DNA of 64,000 bases from Pseudomonas oryzihabitans NBRC 102199 (GCF_000730625.1 NZ_BBIT01000001.1:124001-188000); one strand, 5' to 3'; positions 8,679 through 18,547 are shown, numbered from the stretch's first letter. Notes: generated from the letters alone by a model not told the origin. Translations and numbers: made by a program.

Positions 8679-10082
8679 ATGGCCGTCGTGCCCGATTTCC
8701 TTCTGAACACCGCCACCTCGCCAGCCAGCACCGGCCGGGCGGCGGCCAAGACCCCTTCCCAGGATCGCCCGGCCGCGCAGGAGCGCTTCGCCGATGTCTT
8801 TGCCCAGGAGCAGCCGCGTGAGCCGGTGCGCAGCGAAAAGCCGCGTGACACCAGCGACAGCAAGGCCCCCAGCCAGGCGCGCAAGAGCGAATCCGGGCGT
8901 GCCCGTGATGGGGATGACCGGGTGAAACGCGCGGGCGATGACGACCGCACGGCGGACGCCAAGCCCGAGGCCGACAGCACCGCCAAGAGCGACGCGCCGT
9001 CGGCAACCACCGCCGACGACAGCGGCAAGACCTTGCCGGTGGCCCAGGGCGAAGACGCCAAGGCGCCGGTGGACGCGGTTCTGGATCCGCTGTTCATGTT
9101 CGGCATGACCGGCCAGTTCCCGCAGCCGGTAGCCACGCCTGTGGCAACGCCTCAGCTGCCCACCGGGACGGCCGCGGACGCCGCAGCCACCGCCACTGCC
9201 CAGGCCCTGGATCCGGCGGCGCTGCTGGGCGCTGCCGTGGCAACCGTAGCCCAGACGACCACCCCGGGTATCGGCGCGGGCGCCACGGCCACCCCGGCCA
9301 AGCCCGGCGAGCAGCAGACGACCGACGATGGTCTGGCACAGCTGCTGGGCCAGGTGCCCCAGGCCCAGGGTGACGCCGCCAAGCTCACCAGCAACGCCAA
9401 CAACCTGGCGGCCACCCAGCTGCAAGGGCTGTTGCCGGCAGATGGCACGCCCGCCCAGGCGGCGGATCAGGCAGCCAGTGCGGCCCTGGCCGCGACCCTG
9501 GACAAGGGCGATGGTCAGGACGCGGCGGCCCCGAGCAAGACCGATGCCTTCGCCGACAAGCTCACCGCCCTGTCGCAGGCGCTCAGCAGTCCGGCGCAGA
9601 CCGCTCGTCCGGTCACCGCTGCCGTACCGGGCCAGCCGCTCAATCCCCAGGCCGGCAACTTCAGCGAGGCGGTGGTCGACAAGGTCATGTGGATGTCCAG
9701 CCAGAATCTCAAGACCGCCGACATCCAGATGGAGCCGGCGCAACTGGGCAAACTGGAGGTGCGCATCGACATGACCCAGGACCAGACCCAGGTCACCTTC
9801 GCCAGTCCCCACGCCGACGTGCGCGAGGCGCTGGACAACGGCAGCCAGCGCCTGCGGGAGCTCTTCGCCCAGCAGGGCATGAACCTGGCCAACGTCAACG
9901 TCTCCGATCAGTCGTCCGGCCAGGCCTGGCAGCAGTCCCAGCAGGGCGCTCAGCACGAGGGCTCGCGCCGGGGCCGCGGGGGTGTCGCAGGGGATGGCGC
10001 GGACGAAGCGGTGGCGAATGTCGCCGAAACCCGCGGCTCGGCGACCCTCGCCGCGCGCAGTCTGGTCGACTATTACGCCTGA
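8679..10082 (+). CDS. fliK: Flagellar hook-length control protein FliK
   Basis: FliK is exported, measures hook length and switches FlhB specificity. The 467-residue product has a long Ala/Asp/Gln-rich low-complexity N-terminal and middle region (about 1-320), which acts as the ruler. The conserved C-terminal switch domain follows (about 325-425), with QMEPAQLGKLEVRI, the VREALDNGSQRLRELF helix and LANVNVSD. The frame is open upstream through the Hpt gene; the ATG at 8679 is chosen because it follows the sigma-54 element and gives a normal N-terminus. The tail is rich in Gln and Gly, as usual. Confidence 0.93.
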   Translation: MAVVPDFLLNTATSPASTGRAAAKTPSQDRPAAQERFADVFAQEQPREPVRSEKPRDTSDSKAPSQARKSESGRARDGDDRVKRAGDDDRTADAKPEADSTAKSDAPSATTADDSGKTLPVAQGEDAKAPVDAVLDPLFMFGMTGQFPQPVATPVATPQLPTGTAADAAATATAQALDPAALLGAAVATVAQTTTPGIGAGATATPAKPGEQQTTDDGLAQLLGQVPQAQGDAAKLTSNANNLAATQLQGLLPADGTPAQAADQAASAALAATLDKGDGQDAAAPSKTDAFADKLTALSQALSSPAQTARPVTAAVPGQPLNPQAGNFSEAVVDKVMWMSSQNLKTADIQMEPAQLGKLEVRIDMTQDQTQVTFASPHADVREALDNGSQRLRELFAQQGMNLANVNVSDQSSGQAWQQSQQGAQHEGSRRGRGGVAGDGADEAVANVAETRGSATLAARSLVDYYA

Positions 10083-10201
10083 CGGGCCAACGGCTCCCAG
10101 GTGACAGCCTGGGCCGCACCTGCTATATCCCCTTCGTATCAATAGGTTAGCTGCGTCACCCAACAGGGTTGACGAGCCGCACAGGATTCGGTCGAACACT
10201 T

Positions 10202-10723
10202 ATGGCGAAGAAGCAGGCGCCCGCGGCAGAGGGCGCAGCCGCGGAAGGCAAGGGCAAGGGCAAGCTCAAACTCATCATCATCATCGTCGTGGCCCTGCTG
10301 CTGGTCATAGGCGCTTCGGTGGGTGCGACCTGGTTCCTGCTCGGCAAGAAAAGCGCCGAGCCCGAGCACGCCGCGCCGGCCGCTCCGGCGGCACCGGTGC
10401 ATCTGGCCGCGGTCTACCAGGCGCTGGTGCCGGCCTTCGTGGTCAACTACAACGCCGACGGTCGCCAGCGCTACATGCAGGTCACGGTGACCCTGATGGG
10501 ACGCGACCAGGCGCAGATGGATGCGCTCAAGGCGCAACTGCCGCAGGTCCGCAACCAGCTGGTGATGCTGTTTTCCGGGCAGGACTTCAATAGCCTGCTG
10601 ACGCCGGTAGGCAAGGAGATGCTGCGCCAGCAGGCCACCAGCAAGGTTCAGGAACTGGCGAAGAAACTGACCGGCCAGACTGCCATCGAACAGGTATTGT
10701 TCACCAATCTCGTCCTGCAATAG
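10202..10723 (+). CDS. fliL: Flagellar basal body-associated protein FliL
   Basis: FliL surrounds or supports the stator units in the inner membrane. The 173-residue product has a Lys-rich N-terminus (MAKKQAPA), one transmembrane helix (around 22-44, beginning KLKLIIIIVVALLL) and a periplasmic stomatin-like domain. The domain ends in the conserved EQVLFTNLVLQ. No ribosome site stands at normal distance from this ATG (AGGA lies about 15 bases away). An in-frame TTG at 10169 exists, but the family N-terminus favours the ATG. A 120-base gap from fliK holds an imperfect stem-loop without a T run. Confidence 0.93.
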   Translation: MAKKQAPAAEGAAAEGKGKGKLKLIIIIVVALLLVIGASVGATWFLLGKKSAEPEHAAPAAPAAPVHLAAVYQALVPAFVVNYNADGRQRYMQVTVTLMGRDQAQMDALKAQLPQVRNQLVMLFSGQDFNSLLTPVGKEMLRQQATSKVQELAKKLTGQTAIEQVLFTNLVLQ

Positions 10724-10731
10724 GTAACGCC

Positions 10732-11703
10732 ATGGCCGTGCAAGATCTGCTCTCTCAGGATGAAATCGATGCCCTGCTGCACGGGGTCGACGATGGCATC
10801 GTCGAGACCGAGACCGATGCCGAGCCGGGCACCATCAAGGGCTATGACCTCACCAGCCAGGATCGCATCGTCCGCGGACGCATGCCGACCCTGGAAATGA
10901 TCAACGAACGCTTCGCCCGCTATACCCGGGTCAGCATGTTCAACCTGCTGCGGCGCTCGGCGGACGTCTCCGTGGGTGGGGTGCAGGTCACCAAGTTCGG
11001 CGAGTACATCCACTCGCTGTACGTGCCCACCAGCCTCAACATGGTCAAGATGAAGCCGCTGCGCGGTACCGCGCTGTTCATCCTCGATGCCCGCCTGGTA
11101 TTCAAGCTGGTGGATAACTTCTTTGGCGGCGATGGGCGTCACGCCAAGATCGAAGGCCGCGAATTCACCCCCACCGAGTTGCGCGTGGTGCGCATGGTGC
11201 TCGACCAGTGCTTCATCGATCTCAAGGAAGCCTGGGGCGCCATGCTCGACTGCCAGTTCGAGTACATGAACTCCGAGGTCAACCCGGCCCTGGCCAACAT
11301 CGTCAGTCCCAGCGAAGTGGTGGTGGTGAGCACCTTCAACATCGAACTGGATGGCGGCGGCGGCGAATTGCACGTGACCATGCCCTATTCGATGATCGAG
11401 CCGATCCGCGAGATGCTCGACGCCGGCTTCCAGTCGGACGTGGACGATCAGGACGAACGCTGGGTCAAGGCCTTGCGCGAGGACCTGCTCGATGTGCGCG
11501 TGCCCCTGGAGGCGACGGTTGTCCGGCGCCAACTCAAACTCCGCGATATTCTCAACATGCAGCCCGGCGACGTGATTCCGGTGGAAATGCCCGAGGAAAT
11601 GCTCATGCGCGCCAATGGCATGCCCACCTTCAAGGTCAAGATGGGCGCGCGCAAGGGCAACCTGGCCCTGCAGATTCTCGAACCGGTCAGCCGCGGCCGC
11701 TGA
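10732..11703 (+). CDS. fliM: Flagellar motor switch protein FliM
   Basis: FliM is the C-ring protein that receives CheY-phosphate. The 323-residue product starts with the CheY-binding peptide LLSQDEIDALLHGV (residues 5-18). The middle CheC-like domain follows, with MNSEVNPALANIVSPSE, and then the C-terminal SpoA/FliN-like domain that ends PTFKVKMGARKGNLALQI. It begins eight bases after fliL. All regions are present. Confidence 0.97.
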   Translation: MAVQDLLSQDEIDALLHGVDDGIVETETDAEPGTIKGYDLTSQDRIVRGRMPTLEMINERFARYTRVSMFNLLRRSADVSVGGVQVTKFGEYIHSLYVPTSLNMVKMKPLRGTALFILDARLVFKLVDNFFGGDGRHAKIEGREFTPTELRVVRMVLDQCFIDLKEAWGAMLDCQFEYMNSEVNPALANIVSPSEVVVVSTFNIELDGGGGELHVTMPYSMIEPIREMLDAGFQSDVDDQDERWVKALREDLLDVRVPLEATVVRRQLKLRDILNMQPGDVIPVEMPEEMLMRANGMPTFKVKMGARKGNLALQILEPVSRGR

Positions 11704-11759
11704 GCGACAACCGTTTTTTCCGTCCGGGCCCGGGCCCGGCGTAGCACGAGACCCAGACG

Positions 11760-12215
11760 ATGGCAGACAACCCAGAAGAACAAGCCCTGGCGGACGAGTG
11801 GGCCGCGGCCCTGGCCGAAGCCGGTGACGCCAGTCAGGACGACATCGACGCCCTGATGGCCCAGGGTACCCAGGTCGAAGCCCCCAAGCCGCCCAAGGCG
11901 CCGGTGGAAGAATTTGGTCAGAGCAGTGGGGGGTTGGCAGTGAGCGGCATGGAAGGGCCCAACCTGGATGTGATCCTGGACATCCCGGTGACCATCTCCA
12001 TGGAGGTCGGCCACACCGACATCTCCATCCGCAACCTGCTGCAACTCAACCAGGGCTCGGTCATCGAGCTCGACCGTCTGGCTGGCGAGCCGCTGGACGT
12101 GCTGGTGAATGGTACGCTGATCGCCCATGGTGAAGTGGTGGTGGTGAACGAGAAGTTCGGGATCCGCCTGACCGACGTCATCAGCCCCACGGAACGTATC
12201 AAGAAGCTGCGGTGA
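11760..12215 (+). CDS. fliN: Flagellar motor switch protein FliN
   Basis: FliN forms the base of the C ring with FliM and docks the FliH/FliI export ATPase. The 151-residue product has a family-typical extended acidic N-terminus ([10 protein letters not shown] at about 24-33). The SpoA domain starts near residue 70 ([18 protein letters not shown]) and contains [19 protein letters not shown]. It lies 56 bases after fliM and one codon-length before fliO. Confidence 0.97.
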   Translation: MADNPEEQALADEWAAALAEAGDASQDDIDALMAQGTQVEAPKPPKAPVEEFGQSSGGLAVSGMEGPNLDVILDIPVTISMEVGHTDISIRNLLQLNQGSVIELDRLAGEPLDVLVNGTLIAHGEVVVVNEKFGIRLTDVISPTERIKKLR

Positions 12216-12218
12216 TCC

Positions 12219-12632
12219 ATGAAGAGTCTGCTCCTGCCGCTGGGTCTCCTGCCCCTGACCGCGCGTGCCGCCGAAGCCACCTCGCCGGGGCTGGATGTGG
12301 GGGCGCAGGTCGGTCAGTTGCTGCTCGGTCTGCTGTTGGTGATCGCGCTGATTCTCGGCCTGGCCTGGCTGGTGCGCCGGGTGCAGCAGCAGGGTCCGCG
12401 CGGTCAGCAGGTGATCAAGGTCATCTCCACCCAGCACCTGGGCCCGCGCGAGCGGCTGGTGCTGGTTCAGGTCGGCCAGGAGCAGTTGCTGATCGGTGTC
12501 GCCGGCGGACGGATCACGCCGCTGCACAGCCTGCGCGAGCCGGTGCGACCGGGCGAGACCGAGGCGCCGGCGCCGGAATTCGCCCAGCGCCTGCTGGAAC
12601 TCATCAGCCGCGATCCCAAGGCGAAACCATGA
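12219..12632 (+). CDS. fliO: Flagellar export protein FliO
   Basis: FliO is a membrane scaffold that helps FliP assemble in the export gate. The 137-residue product has an N-terminal signal-like segment (to about residue 18) and one transmembrane helix (around 31-50, [19 protein letters not shown]). The cytoplasmic FliO/MopB domain contains [20 protein letters not shown]. Its stop overlaps the fliP ATG. It is the least conserved gene of the block, but motif and position agree. Confidence 0.92.
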   Translation: MKSLLLPLGLLPLTARAAEATSPGLDVGAQVGQLLLGLLLVIALILGLAWLVRRVQQQGPRGQQVIKVISTQHLGPRERLVLVQVGQEQLLIGVAGGRITPLHSLREPVRPGETEAPAPEFAQRLLELISRDPKAKP

Positions 12633-13426
12633 TCTCTTCGCGTCTCCCGGCCAACCTCGGGCGCACCCTGGGCTGGCTGCTGGGCCTGGCCGTGCTGCTG
12701 TTCGCGCCCCTGGCGCTGGCGCAGCAGGCCGGGCAGGCCAATCCGCTGTCGATCCCGGCCATTACCCTGAGCACCAACGGCCAGGGGCAGCAGGAGTATT
12801 CGGTCAGCCTGCAGATCCTGCTGATCATGACGGCGCTGAGCTTCATCCCGGCGTTCGTCATGCTGATGACCAGCTTCACCCGCATCGTCATCGTCTTCGC
12901 CATCCTGCGCCAGGCGCTGGGCCTGCAGACCACGCCGTCCAACCAGGTGCTGGTGGGCATGGCGCTGTTTCTCTCGCTGTTCATCATGGCGCCGGTGTTC
13001 GACCGCATCAACAGCACCGCCGTGCAGCCCTATCTGAACGAACAACTCAGCGCCCAGGACGCCATCGCCCGGGCGCAGGTGCCGATGAAGGACTTCATGC
13101 TGGGGCAGACCCGGCAATCGGACCTGGACCTGTTCATGCGGCTGTCCAAGCGCACCGACATCCCCAGCGCCGACCAGGCGCCCTTGTCGATCCTGGTGCC
13201 GGCCTTTGTCACCTCCGAACTCAAGACCGCCTTCCAGATCGGCTTCATGATCTTCATTCCCTTCCTGGTCATCGACCTGGTGATCGCCAGCGTGCTGATG
13301 GCCATGGGCATGATGATGCTGTCGCCGATGATCATCTCCCTGCCGTTCAAGCTGATGCTGTTCGTGCTGGTGGATGGCTGGGCGCTGATCATGGGTACCC
13401 TGGCCAGCAGCTTCGGCACCGTCTAG
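12629..13426 (+). CDS. fliP: Flagellar biosynthetic protein FliP
   Basis: Core of the export gate (a FliP5-FliQ4-FliR1 type complex). The 265-residue protein has a cleavable signal peptide (cut near residue 31, ALAQQ). It has four transmembrane segments and the family signatures [19 protein letters not shown] and [20 protein letters not shown]. The frame is open upstream within fliO; the ATG overlapping the fliO stop gives the expected signal peptide. Confidence 0.96.
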   Translation: MISSRLPANLGRTLGWLLGLAVLLFAPLALAQQAGQANPLSIPAITLSTNGQGQQEYSVSLQILLIMTALSFIPAFVMLMTSFTRIVIVFAILRQALGLQTTPSNQVLVGMALFLSLFIMAPVFDRINSTAVQPYLNEQLSAQDAIARAQVPMKDFMLGQTRQSDLDLFMRLSKRTDIPSADQAPLSILVPAFVTSELKTAFQIGFMIFIPFLVIDLVIASVLMAMGMMMLSPMIISLPFKLMLFVLVDGWALIMGTLASSFGTV

Positions 13427-13454
13427 CGGTGCCCCCTTTGCGTGGAGAAGCGAA

Positions 13455-13724
13455 ATGACCCCTGAAGTCGCCGTCGATCTGTTCCGCCAGGGTCTCTGGC
13501 TTACCGCGCTGCTGGTGGCGGTGCTGGTGGTGCCGAGTCTGATCGTCGGTCTGATCGTGGCGGTCTTCCAGGCGGCGACCCAGATCAACGAACAGACCCT
13601 GAGCTTTCTGCCGCGGCTGATCGTCACCCTGTTGACGCTGATCGTGCTGGGGCCCTGGATGGTCCGGCAACTGATGGAATTCATCCAGACCTCGGTCGCC
13701 AACATCCCGCGGCTGATCGGCTAG
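13455..13724 (+). CDS. fliQ: Flagellar biosynthetic protein FliQ
   Basis: An 89-residue, two-helix export gate subunit. It carries the family signature VPSLIVGLIVAVFQAATQINEQTLSFLPR, given here as its segments VPSLIVGLIVAVFQAATQ and NEQTLSFLPR. Both transmembrane helices (around 17-40 and 52-72) are clear. It sits 28 bases after fliP and three bases before fliR. Confidence 0.96.
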   Translation: MTPEVAVDLFRQGLWLTALLVAVLVVPSLIVGLIVAVFQAATQINEQTLSFLPRLIVTLLTLIVLGPWMVRQLMEFIQTSVANIPRLIG

Positions 13725-13727
13725 CCC

Positions 13728-14504
13728 ATGCTCGCCCTCAGCGACGCCCAGATCGGCGGCTGGGTCGGCAGCTTCCTGTTTCCGCTGTTTCGCATCGCCG
13801 CGCTGCTGATGACCATGCCGATCATCGGCACCACCCTGGTCCCGGTGCGGGTGCGGATGTATCTGGCCCTGGCCCTGAGCCTGGTGCTGGTGCCGACCCT
13901 GCCGCCGATGCCACAGGTGGATGCCATCAGTCCCCAGGCGCTGCCGCTGATCGTCGAACAGATCCTCATCGGCGCGGTGATGGGGTTCAGCCTGCAGCTG
14001 TTCTTCCATGTCTTCGTGGTGGCGGGGCAGATCATCTCGACCCAGGCGGGTCTGAGCTTCGCGTCCATGATCGACCCGGTCAACGGCGCCTCGGCCCCGG
14101 TCATGGGCCAGTTCTTCACCATGCTGGTGACGCTGCTGTTCCTGGCCATGAACGGCCATCTGGTGGTGTTCGAGATCCTCGCCGAAAGCTTCGTTACCCT
14201 GCCGGTGGGCGATACCCTGAGCGTCGAGCACTTCTGGCAGGTCGCCGGGCGGCTGGGCTGGGTCATGGGCGCCGGCATCCTGCTGGTGCTGCCGGCCATC
14301 ACCGCGCTGCTGGTAGTCAACATCGCCTTTGGCATCATGACCCGCGCCGCGCCGCAGCTGAACATCTTTTCCGTCGGCATGCCGCTGATCGTGGTGCTGG
14401 GCATGGTCATCGTCTGGCTCGGCACCGCCGACATCCTCTCCCACTATGAAAGTCTCGCCAGCGAGGCGCTGCAATGGCTGCGCGAACTCGCCCGAGCCCG
14501 CTAG
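13728..14504 (+). CDS. fliR: Flagellar biosynthetic protein FliR
   Basis: Export gate subunit that caps the FliP ring. The 258-residue protein has about six hydrophobic segments and the signatures GQIISTQAGLSFASMIDP and AFGIMTRAAPQLNIFSVGMP. The length is typical. It follows fliQ almost without gap and ends 12 bases before flhB. Confidence 0.96.
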   Translation: MLALSDAQIGGWVGSFLFPLFRIAALLMTMPIIGTTLVPVRVRMYLALALSLVLVPTLPPMPQVDAISPQALPLIVEQILIGAVMGFSLQLFFHVFVVAGQIISTQAGLSFASMIDPVNGASAPVMGQFFTMLVTLLFLAMNGHLVVFEILAESFVTLPVGDTLSVEHFWQVAGRLGWVMGAGILLVLPAITALLVVNIAFGIMTRAAPQLNIFSVGMPLIVVLGMVIVWLGTADILSHYESLASEALQWLRELARAR

Positions 14505-14516
14505 GAGATATGCCGC

Positions 14517-15665
14517 ATGGCTGAATCCGATGGCGAAGACCGTACAGAAGACCCCACAGAGAAACGCAAGCGTGATTCCCGGGAGGAGGGGCAGCTCCCG
14601 CGATCACGCGAACTCGGCACGGTGGCGGTCATGCTTTCGGGGGTCGGCGGCCTGCTGATGTACGGCGCCTTCCTGGGCGGCAAGCTGCTGGAGGTGATGC
14701 GCAGCAACTTCTCCCTACGGCGCGAAGAGGTCATGGACGAACGCTTCATGGGCACCTTCCTGCTGGCCTCGGGCAAGGCGGCGATGATCGGGATGCTGCC
14801 GATGATCGCCTTGGTGGTGATCGCCGCCATCGTTGGCCATATCGCCCTGGGTGGCTTCCTGTTTTCCGGCAAGATGCTGGCGCCCAAACCGAGCCGGATG
14901 AATCCCATGTCCGGCATCGCCCGGATGTTTTCCAAGAATTCCCTGGTGGAATTGCTCAAGGCCCTGGGCAAGTTCTTCATCATCCTCGGCGTGTCGGTGC
15001 TGGTGCTGATGAGCGAGCGCACGGCCCTGCTGCAGATCGCCAAGCTGCCGACCGAGCAGGCGCTCCTGCACAGCATGCAGGTGGTGGGGCATGCCACCCT
15101 GCTGCTGGCCCTGGGGCTGCTGATCATCGCCGCGGTGGACGTGCCCTTCCAGATCTTCAGCAACCGCAAGAAGCTGATGATGACCAAGCAGGAGATCAAG
15201 GACGAATACAAGGACGCCGAGGGCAAGCCCGAGGTCAAGGGCAAGATCCGCCAGATGCAGCGGCAGATGGCCCAGCGTCGGATGATGGCCGAGGTGCCCA
15301 ATGCCGATGTGGTCATCACCAACCCGACCCACTTCGCCGTGGCGCTCAAGTACGACGTGGCCAAGGGCGGGGCGCCGGTGCTGGTGGCCAAGGGCAGCGA
15401 TTTCACCGCGCTGAAGATCCGCGAGATCGCCCAGGAACACCAGGTCTCGCTGCTGGAATCGCCAGGGCTGGCGCGCGCGGTGTATTTCTCCACCGAGGTG
15501 GATCAGGAGATTCCGGCCGGACTCTATGTGGCCGTGGCTCAGGTCCTGGCCTATGTCTATCAGCTCAGGCAATTCCGGGCCGGACGCGGGCGCAAGCCCA
15601 AGCTGTCCGATCTGCCCATCCCGCCGGATCTGCGGCGGGATGAGGAGGGGAAGGCGCCTACTTGA
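14517..15665 (+). CDS. flhB: Flagellar export switch protein FlhB
   Basis: FlhB switches the export apparatus from rod/hook to filament substrates after self-cleavage. The 382-residue product has four transmembrane helices and the autocleavage motif NPTH (269-272) at the start of the C-terminal domain, then HFAVALKYD. The N-terminus is charged ([20 protein letters not shown]), as in the family. Its last eight bases overlap the end of the reversed sodC gene, so the fliK-flhB transcript runs convergent to sodC with no terminator between them. Confidence 0.97.
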   Translation: MAESDGEDRTEDPTEKRKRDSREEGQLPRSRELGTVAVMLSGVGGLLMYGAFLGGKLLEVMRSNFSLRREEVMDERFMGTFLLASGKAAMIGMLPMIALVVIAAIVGHIALGGFLFSGKMLAPKPSRMNPMSGIARMFSKNSLVELLKALGKFFIILGVSVLVLMSERTALLQIAKLPTEQALLHSMQVVGHATLLLALGLLIIAAVDVPFQIFSNRKKLMMTKQEIKDEYKDAEGKPEVKGKIRQMQRQMAQRRMMAEVPNADVVITNPTHFAVALKYDVAKGGAPVLVAKGSDFTALKIREIAQEHQVSLLESPGLARAVYFSTEVDQEIPAGLYVAVAQVLAYVYQLRQFRAGRGRKPKLSDLPIPPDLRRDEEGKAPT

Positions 15666-16185
15666 TGACGCCGCAGGCGACGCGTGCGCCGCCACCGCCC
15701 AGCGGCTTGGGCTGGTCGGCGTAGTTGTCGCCACCGGCATGCACCATCAACGCATGGCCCTTGAGCTCTTCCAGGCGCTTCAGGCGGGGCGCCAGCACCG
15801 GCTGGGTGGCCTGGCCGTCGGCGGTCACGTAGAGCGCCGGCAATTCGCCCAGGTGGCCGTCGTCCGACCAGGGCGCGCTATGCTTGCCGGTGTTGCGCGG
15901 ATCCAGATGGCCGCCCGCCGCGCCGCCCGCGGTCAGGGTGCCGTTCACCTCGGCCGCGCCGCAGTTGGGCTTAGTGTGAACGTGGAAGCCATGGATACCG
16001 GGCTCCAGGCCCTTGAGATCCGGCGTGAAGACCAGACCGTACTTGGAGCGGGTCACCTGCACGCTGCCGACACTTTCGCCCACACCGTCGGTCGTGACCT
16101 TGTTCAGCGGGATCGTCAGGGATTCGGCTGCCTGGGCGGTGCCGACCAGGCAGGTGGCCAACAGGGTCGCGGTCCAGATTTTCAT
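15658..16185 (-). CDS. sodC: Periplasmic Cu,Zn superoxide dismutase
   Basis: Dismutes superoxide in the periplasm. The 175-residue precursor has a signal peptide ([20 protein letters not shown]). Copper ligands are His68 and His70 (GFHVH), bridging His93 (GGHLDP) and His149 (MVHAGGDN); zinc-side His102 (GKHSAP) and His111 (GHLGE) follow. Cys75 and Cys171 form the usual disulfide. The residue at the zinc-ligand Asp position of GHLGDLP is Glu114 here, a conservative but unusual change. The gene is alone on the reverse strand between flhB and flhA, a place it does not have in P. aeruginosa, so it looks inserted. Confidence 0.95.
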   Translation of the reverse strand: MKIWTATLLATCLVGTAQAAESLTIPLNKVTTDGVGESVGSVQVTRSKYGLVFTPDLKGLEPGIHGFHVHTKPNCGAAEVNGTLTAGGAAGGHLDPRNTGKHSAPWSDDGHLGELPALYVTADGQATQPVLAPRLKRLEELKGHALMVHAGGDNYADQPKPLGGGGARVACGVIK

Positions 16186-16332
16186 GGTGATGTTCCTCGG
16201 ATAGGCGCGCTAGCGCGGGTCCCTAGACAGACTCATGGCCTCCGCCCACGGTTCAGCCGACGAGTCCGGCGATCCGTAACCAGTCCTGTATCACCTCTCG
16301 GAAAACCTCGCTGATTCAAGGTCTTGAGCAGT

Positions 16333-16348
16333 TGGCCCGGAGCTTGCT
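16333..16348 (+). promoter_or_regulatory. Sigma-54 promoter of flhA
   Basis: TGGCCC, five bases, TTGCT: one mismatch from the RpoN consensus with exact spacing, 63 bases before the flhA ATG. It makes sense because the reversed sodC gene cuts flhA off from the fliK-flhB transcript. The rest of the 225-base gap should also hold the sodC promoter, which I cannot place with confidence. Confidence 0.72.
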
Positions 16349-16410
16349 CAAGCCCCTGCGAACAGTGCGCTGCGTCAACTTTCCGTGACGACGGCACCGG
16401 CAAGCGAGGA

Positions 16411-18537
16411 ATGGGTGTGAAAGTCGACAAATCCATGATGATGGGCAACATGCGCGGTCTGGCTCGCGGCAACCTGGGCGTGCCGCTGGCCGTCCTGGCG
16501 ATGCTCGCCATGATGACCCTGCCGATGCCGCCGTTCCTGCTGGACGTGCTGTTCACCTTCAACATCGCCCTGTCGATCGTGGTCCTGCTGGTCAGCGTCT
16601 ACGCCCTGCGGCCGCTGGATTTCGCGGTCTTCCCGACCATCCTGCTGGTGTCGACCCTGCTGCGCCTGGCGCTGAACGTGGCCTCGAGCCGCGTGGTGCT
16701 GTTGCACGGCCAGGACGGTCACGACGCCGCGGGCAAGGTCATCCAGGCCTTCGGCGAGGTGGTGGTCGGCGGCAACTACGTGGTCGGTGCGGTGGTGTTC
16801 GCCATCCTCATGATCATCAACTTCGTGGTGGTGACCAAGGGTGCCGGCCGCATCTCCGAGGTGTCGGCGCGTTTCACTCTGGACGCCATGCCCGGCAAGC
16901 AGATGGCCATCGACGCCGACCTGAACGCCGGCATCATCGACCAGGCCGAAGCCAAGAAGCGTCGGACCGAAGTGGGCCAGGAAGCCGACTTCTACGGTTC
17001 CATGGACGGTGCCAGCAAGTTTGTCCGTGGTGACGCCGTCGCCGGTCTGCTGATCCTCTTCATCAACCTCATCGGCGGCATGGCCATCGGCATGGCCCAG
17101 CACGGTCTGCCGTTCGGCGAAGCGGCGCGCATCTACGCCCTGCTGACCATCGGTGACGGCCTGGTCGCCCAGGTTCCCTCGCTGCTGCTGTCGGTCGCCG
17201 CAGCCATCATGGTCACCCGGGTGTCCTCTGCCGAAGACATGGGTCAGCAGGTCAATCGTCAGATGTTCGCCTCGCCCAAGGCGCTGGCGGTCTCGGCTTT
17301 CATCATCATCGCCATGGGCCTGGTGCCGGGCATGCCGCACCTGCCGTTCCTCGGCCTGGGTGGCGCCGCCGCTGCCGGTGCCTGGCTGATCTACAAGCGT
17401 CAGCGCCAGGCCAAGCAGACCGCCGAGGTCGAAGCCAAGAAGCAGCAGGACCTGGCTCCCGTGCAGCGTCCGGCCGAGGCCAAGGAGCTGGGCTGGGACG
17501 ACGTCACCCCGGTGGACATGGTCGGTCTGGAAGTCGGGTACCGGCTGATCCCCATGGTCGATCGCAACCAGGGTGGCCAGTTGCTGGCGCGGATCAAGGG
17601 CGTGCGCAAGAAGCTGTCCCAGGACCTCGGTTTCCTCATGCCGTCGGTACACATCCGCGACAACCTGGACCTGCTGCCCAACGCCTATCGTCTGACTCTT
17701 ATGGGCGTCAGCGTGGCCGAAGCCGAGATCTATCCCGATCGCGAACTGGCCATCAACCCCGGTCAGGTCTATGGCTCCCTCAACGGCGTCGCCGCCAAGG
17801 ATCCGGCATTCGGTCTGGAGGCGGTCTGGATCGACGTCACCCAGCGCGACCAGGCCCAGTCCCTCGGCTACACCGTGGTCGATGCCAGCACCGTGGTCGC
17901 CACCCACCTCAACCAGGTGCTCTTCAAGCACGCCCACGAGCTGATCGGCCACGAGGAGGTCCAGCAACTGCTGCAGGTACTGGCCAAGAGTTCGCCAAAG
18001 CTGGCCGAGGAGCTGGTGCCCGGCATCGTCTCCCTGTCGACCCTGCTCAAGATCCTCCAGCAACTGCTGCAGGAGCAGGTCCCGGTCCGCGACATCCGTA
18101 CCATCGCCGAAGCCATCGCCAACGTCGGTCCGCGGAGTCAAGATCCCGCCGCCATCGCCGGTGCCGTACGGGTCGCCTTGTCCCGCGCAATCGTCCAGAA
18201 CATCGTTGGAATGGAGCCTGAGCTGCCTGTTATCACCCTTGAGCCAAGGTTGGAACAGATGTTGCTAAGTAGTATGCAGAAGGCCGGTCAAGGCGCCGAG
18301 GACGGCATGTTCCTCGAGCCTGGCATGGCTGAAAAACTGCAGCGTTCCCTCATCGAGGCAGCGCAGCGTCAGGAAATGATGGGTAAGCCAGTGGTGCTGC
18401 TGGTAGCCGGTGCGATCCGCGGGATGATGTCCCGCTTCGCGCGGATGGCGGCGCCGAACATGAGTGTACTGGCCTACCAGGAAATTCCGGACAACAAGCA
18501 GGTCACCATCGTCGCTACCGTTGGCCAGAATGGCTGA
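16411..18537 (+). CDS. flhA: Flagellar export gate protein FlhA
   Basis: Largest export gate subunit; a nonameric ring that docks chaperone-substrate complexes. The 708-residue product has about eight transmembrane helices in the first 330 residues. The FHIPEP signature region contains RLALNVASSRVVLL and VTKGAGRISEVSARFTLDAM. A soluble C-terminal domain begins near 355. The start at 16411 gives MGVKVDKSMMMGNM and abuts AGGA. A GTG six bases on (16417) has better ribosome-site spacing, so the first two residues are uncertain. It leads an flhA-flhF-fleN-fliA unit. Confidence 0.97.
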   Translation: MGVKVDKSMMMGNMRGLARGNLGVPLAVLAMLAMMTLPMPPFLLDVLFTFNIALSIVVLLVSVYALRPLDFAVFPTILLVSTLLRLALNVASSRVVLLHGQDGHDAAGKVIQAFGEVVVGGNYVVGAVVFAILMIINFVVVTKGAGRISEVSARFTLDAMPGKQMAIDADLNAGIIDQAEAKKRRTEVGQEADFYGSMDGASKFVRGDAVAGLLILFINLIGGMAIGMAQHGLPFGEAARIYALLTIGDGLVAQVPSLLLSVAAAIMVTRVSSAEDMGQQVNRQMFASPKALAVSAFIIIAMGLVPGMPHLPFLGLGGAAAAGAWLIYKRQRQAKQTAEVEAKKQQDLAPVQRPAEAKELGWDDVTPVDMVGLEVGYRLIPMVDRNQGGQLLARIKGVRKKLSQDLGFLMPSVHIRDNLDLLPNAYRLTLMGVSVAEAEIYPDRELAINPGQVYGSLNGVAAKDPAFGLEAVWIDVTQRDQAQSLGYTVVDASTVVATHLNQVLFKHAHELIGHEEVQQLLQVLAKSSPKLAEELVPGIVSLSTLLKILQQLLQEQVPVRDIRTIAEAIANVGPRSQDPAAIAGAVRVALSRAIVQNIVGMEPELPVITLEPRLEQMLLSSMQKAGQGAEDGMFLEPGMAEKLQRSLIEAAQRQEMMGKPVVLLVAGAIRGMMSRFARMAAPNMSVLAYQEIPDNKQVTIVATVGQNG

Positions 18538-18547
18538 GGTCTAGATC

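Noticed and set aside
10096-10113. Stem-loop CCCAGG/CCTGGG between fliK and fliL as a terminator.
   Set aside because: Only six pairs and no T run; transcription probably continues into fliL.
10111-10125. Sigma-54-like TGGGCC...TGCT before fliL.
   Set aside because: The GG-to-GC spacing is one base short, which RpoN promoters do not tolerate well.
8571-10199. A 542-codon reverse open frame opposite fliK.
   Set aside because: Antisense to low-complexity fliK; Gly/Arg-rich translation, no ribosome site or family match.
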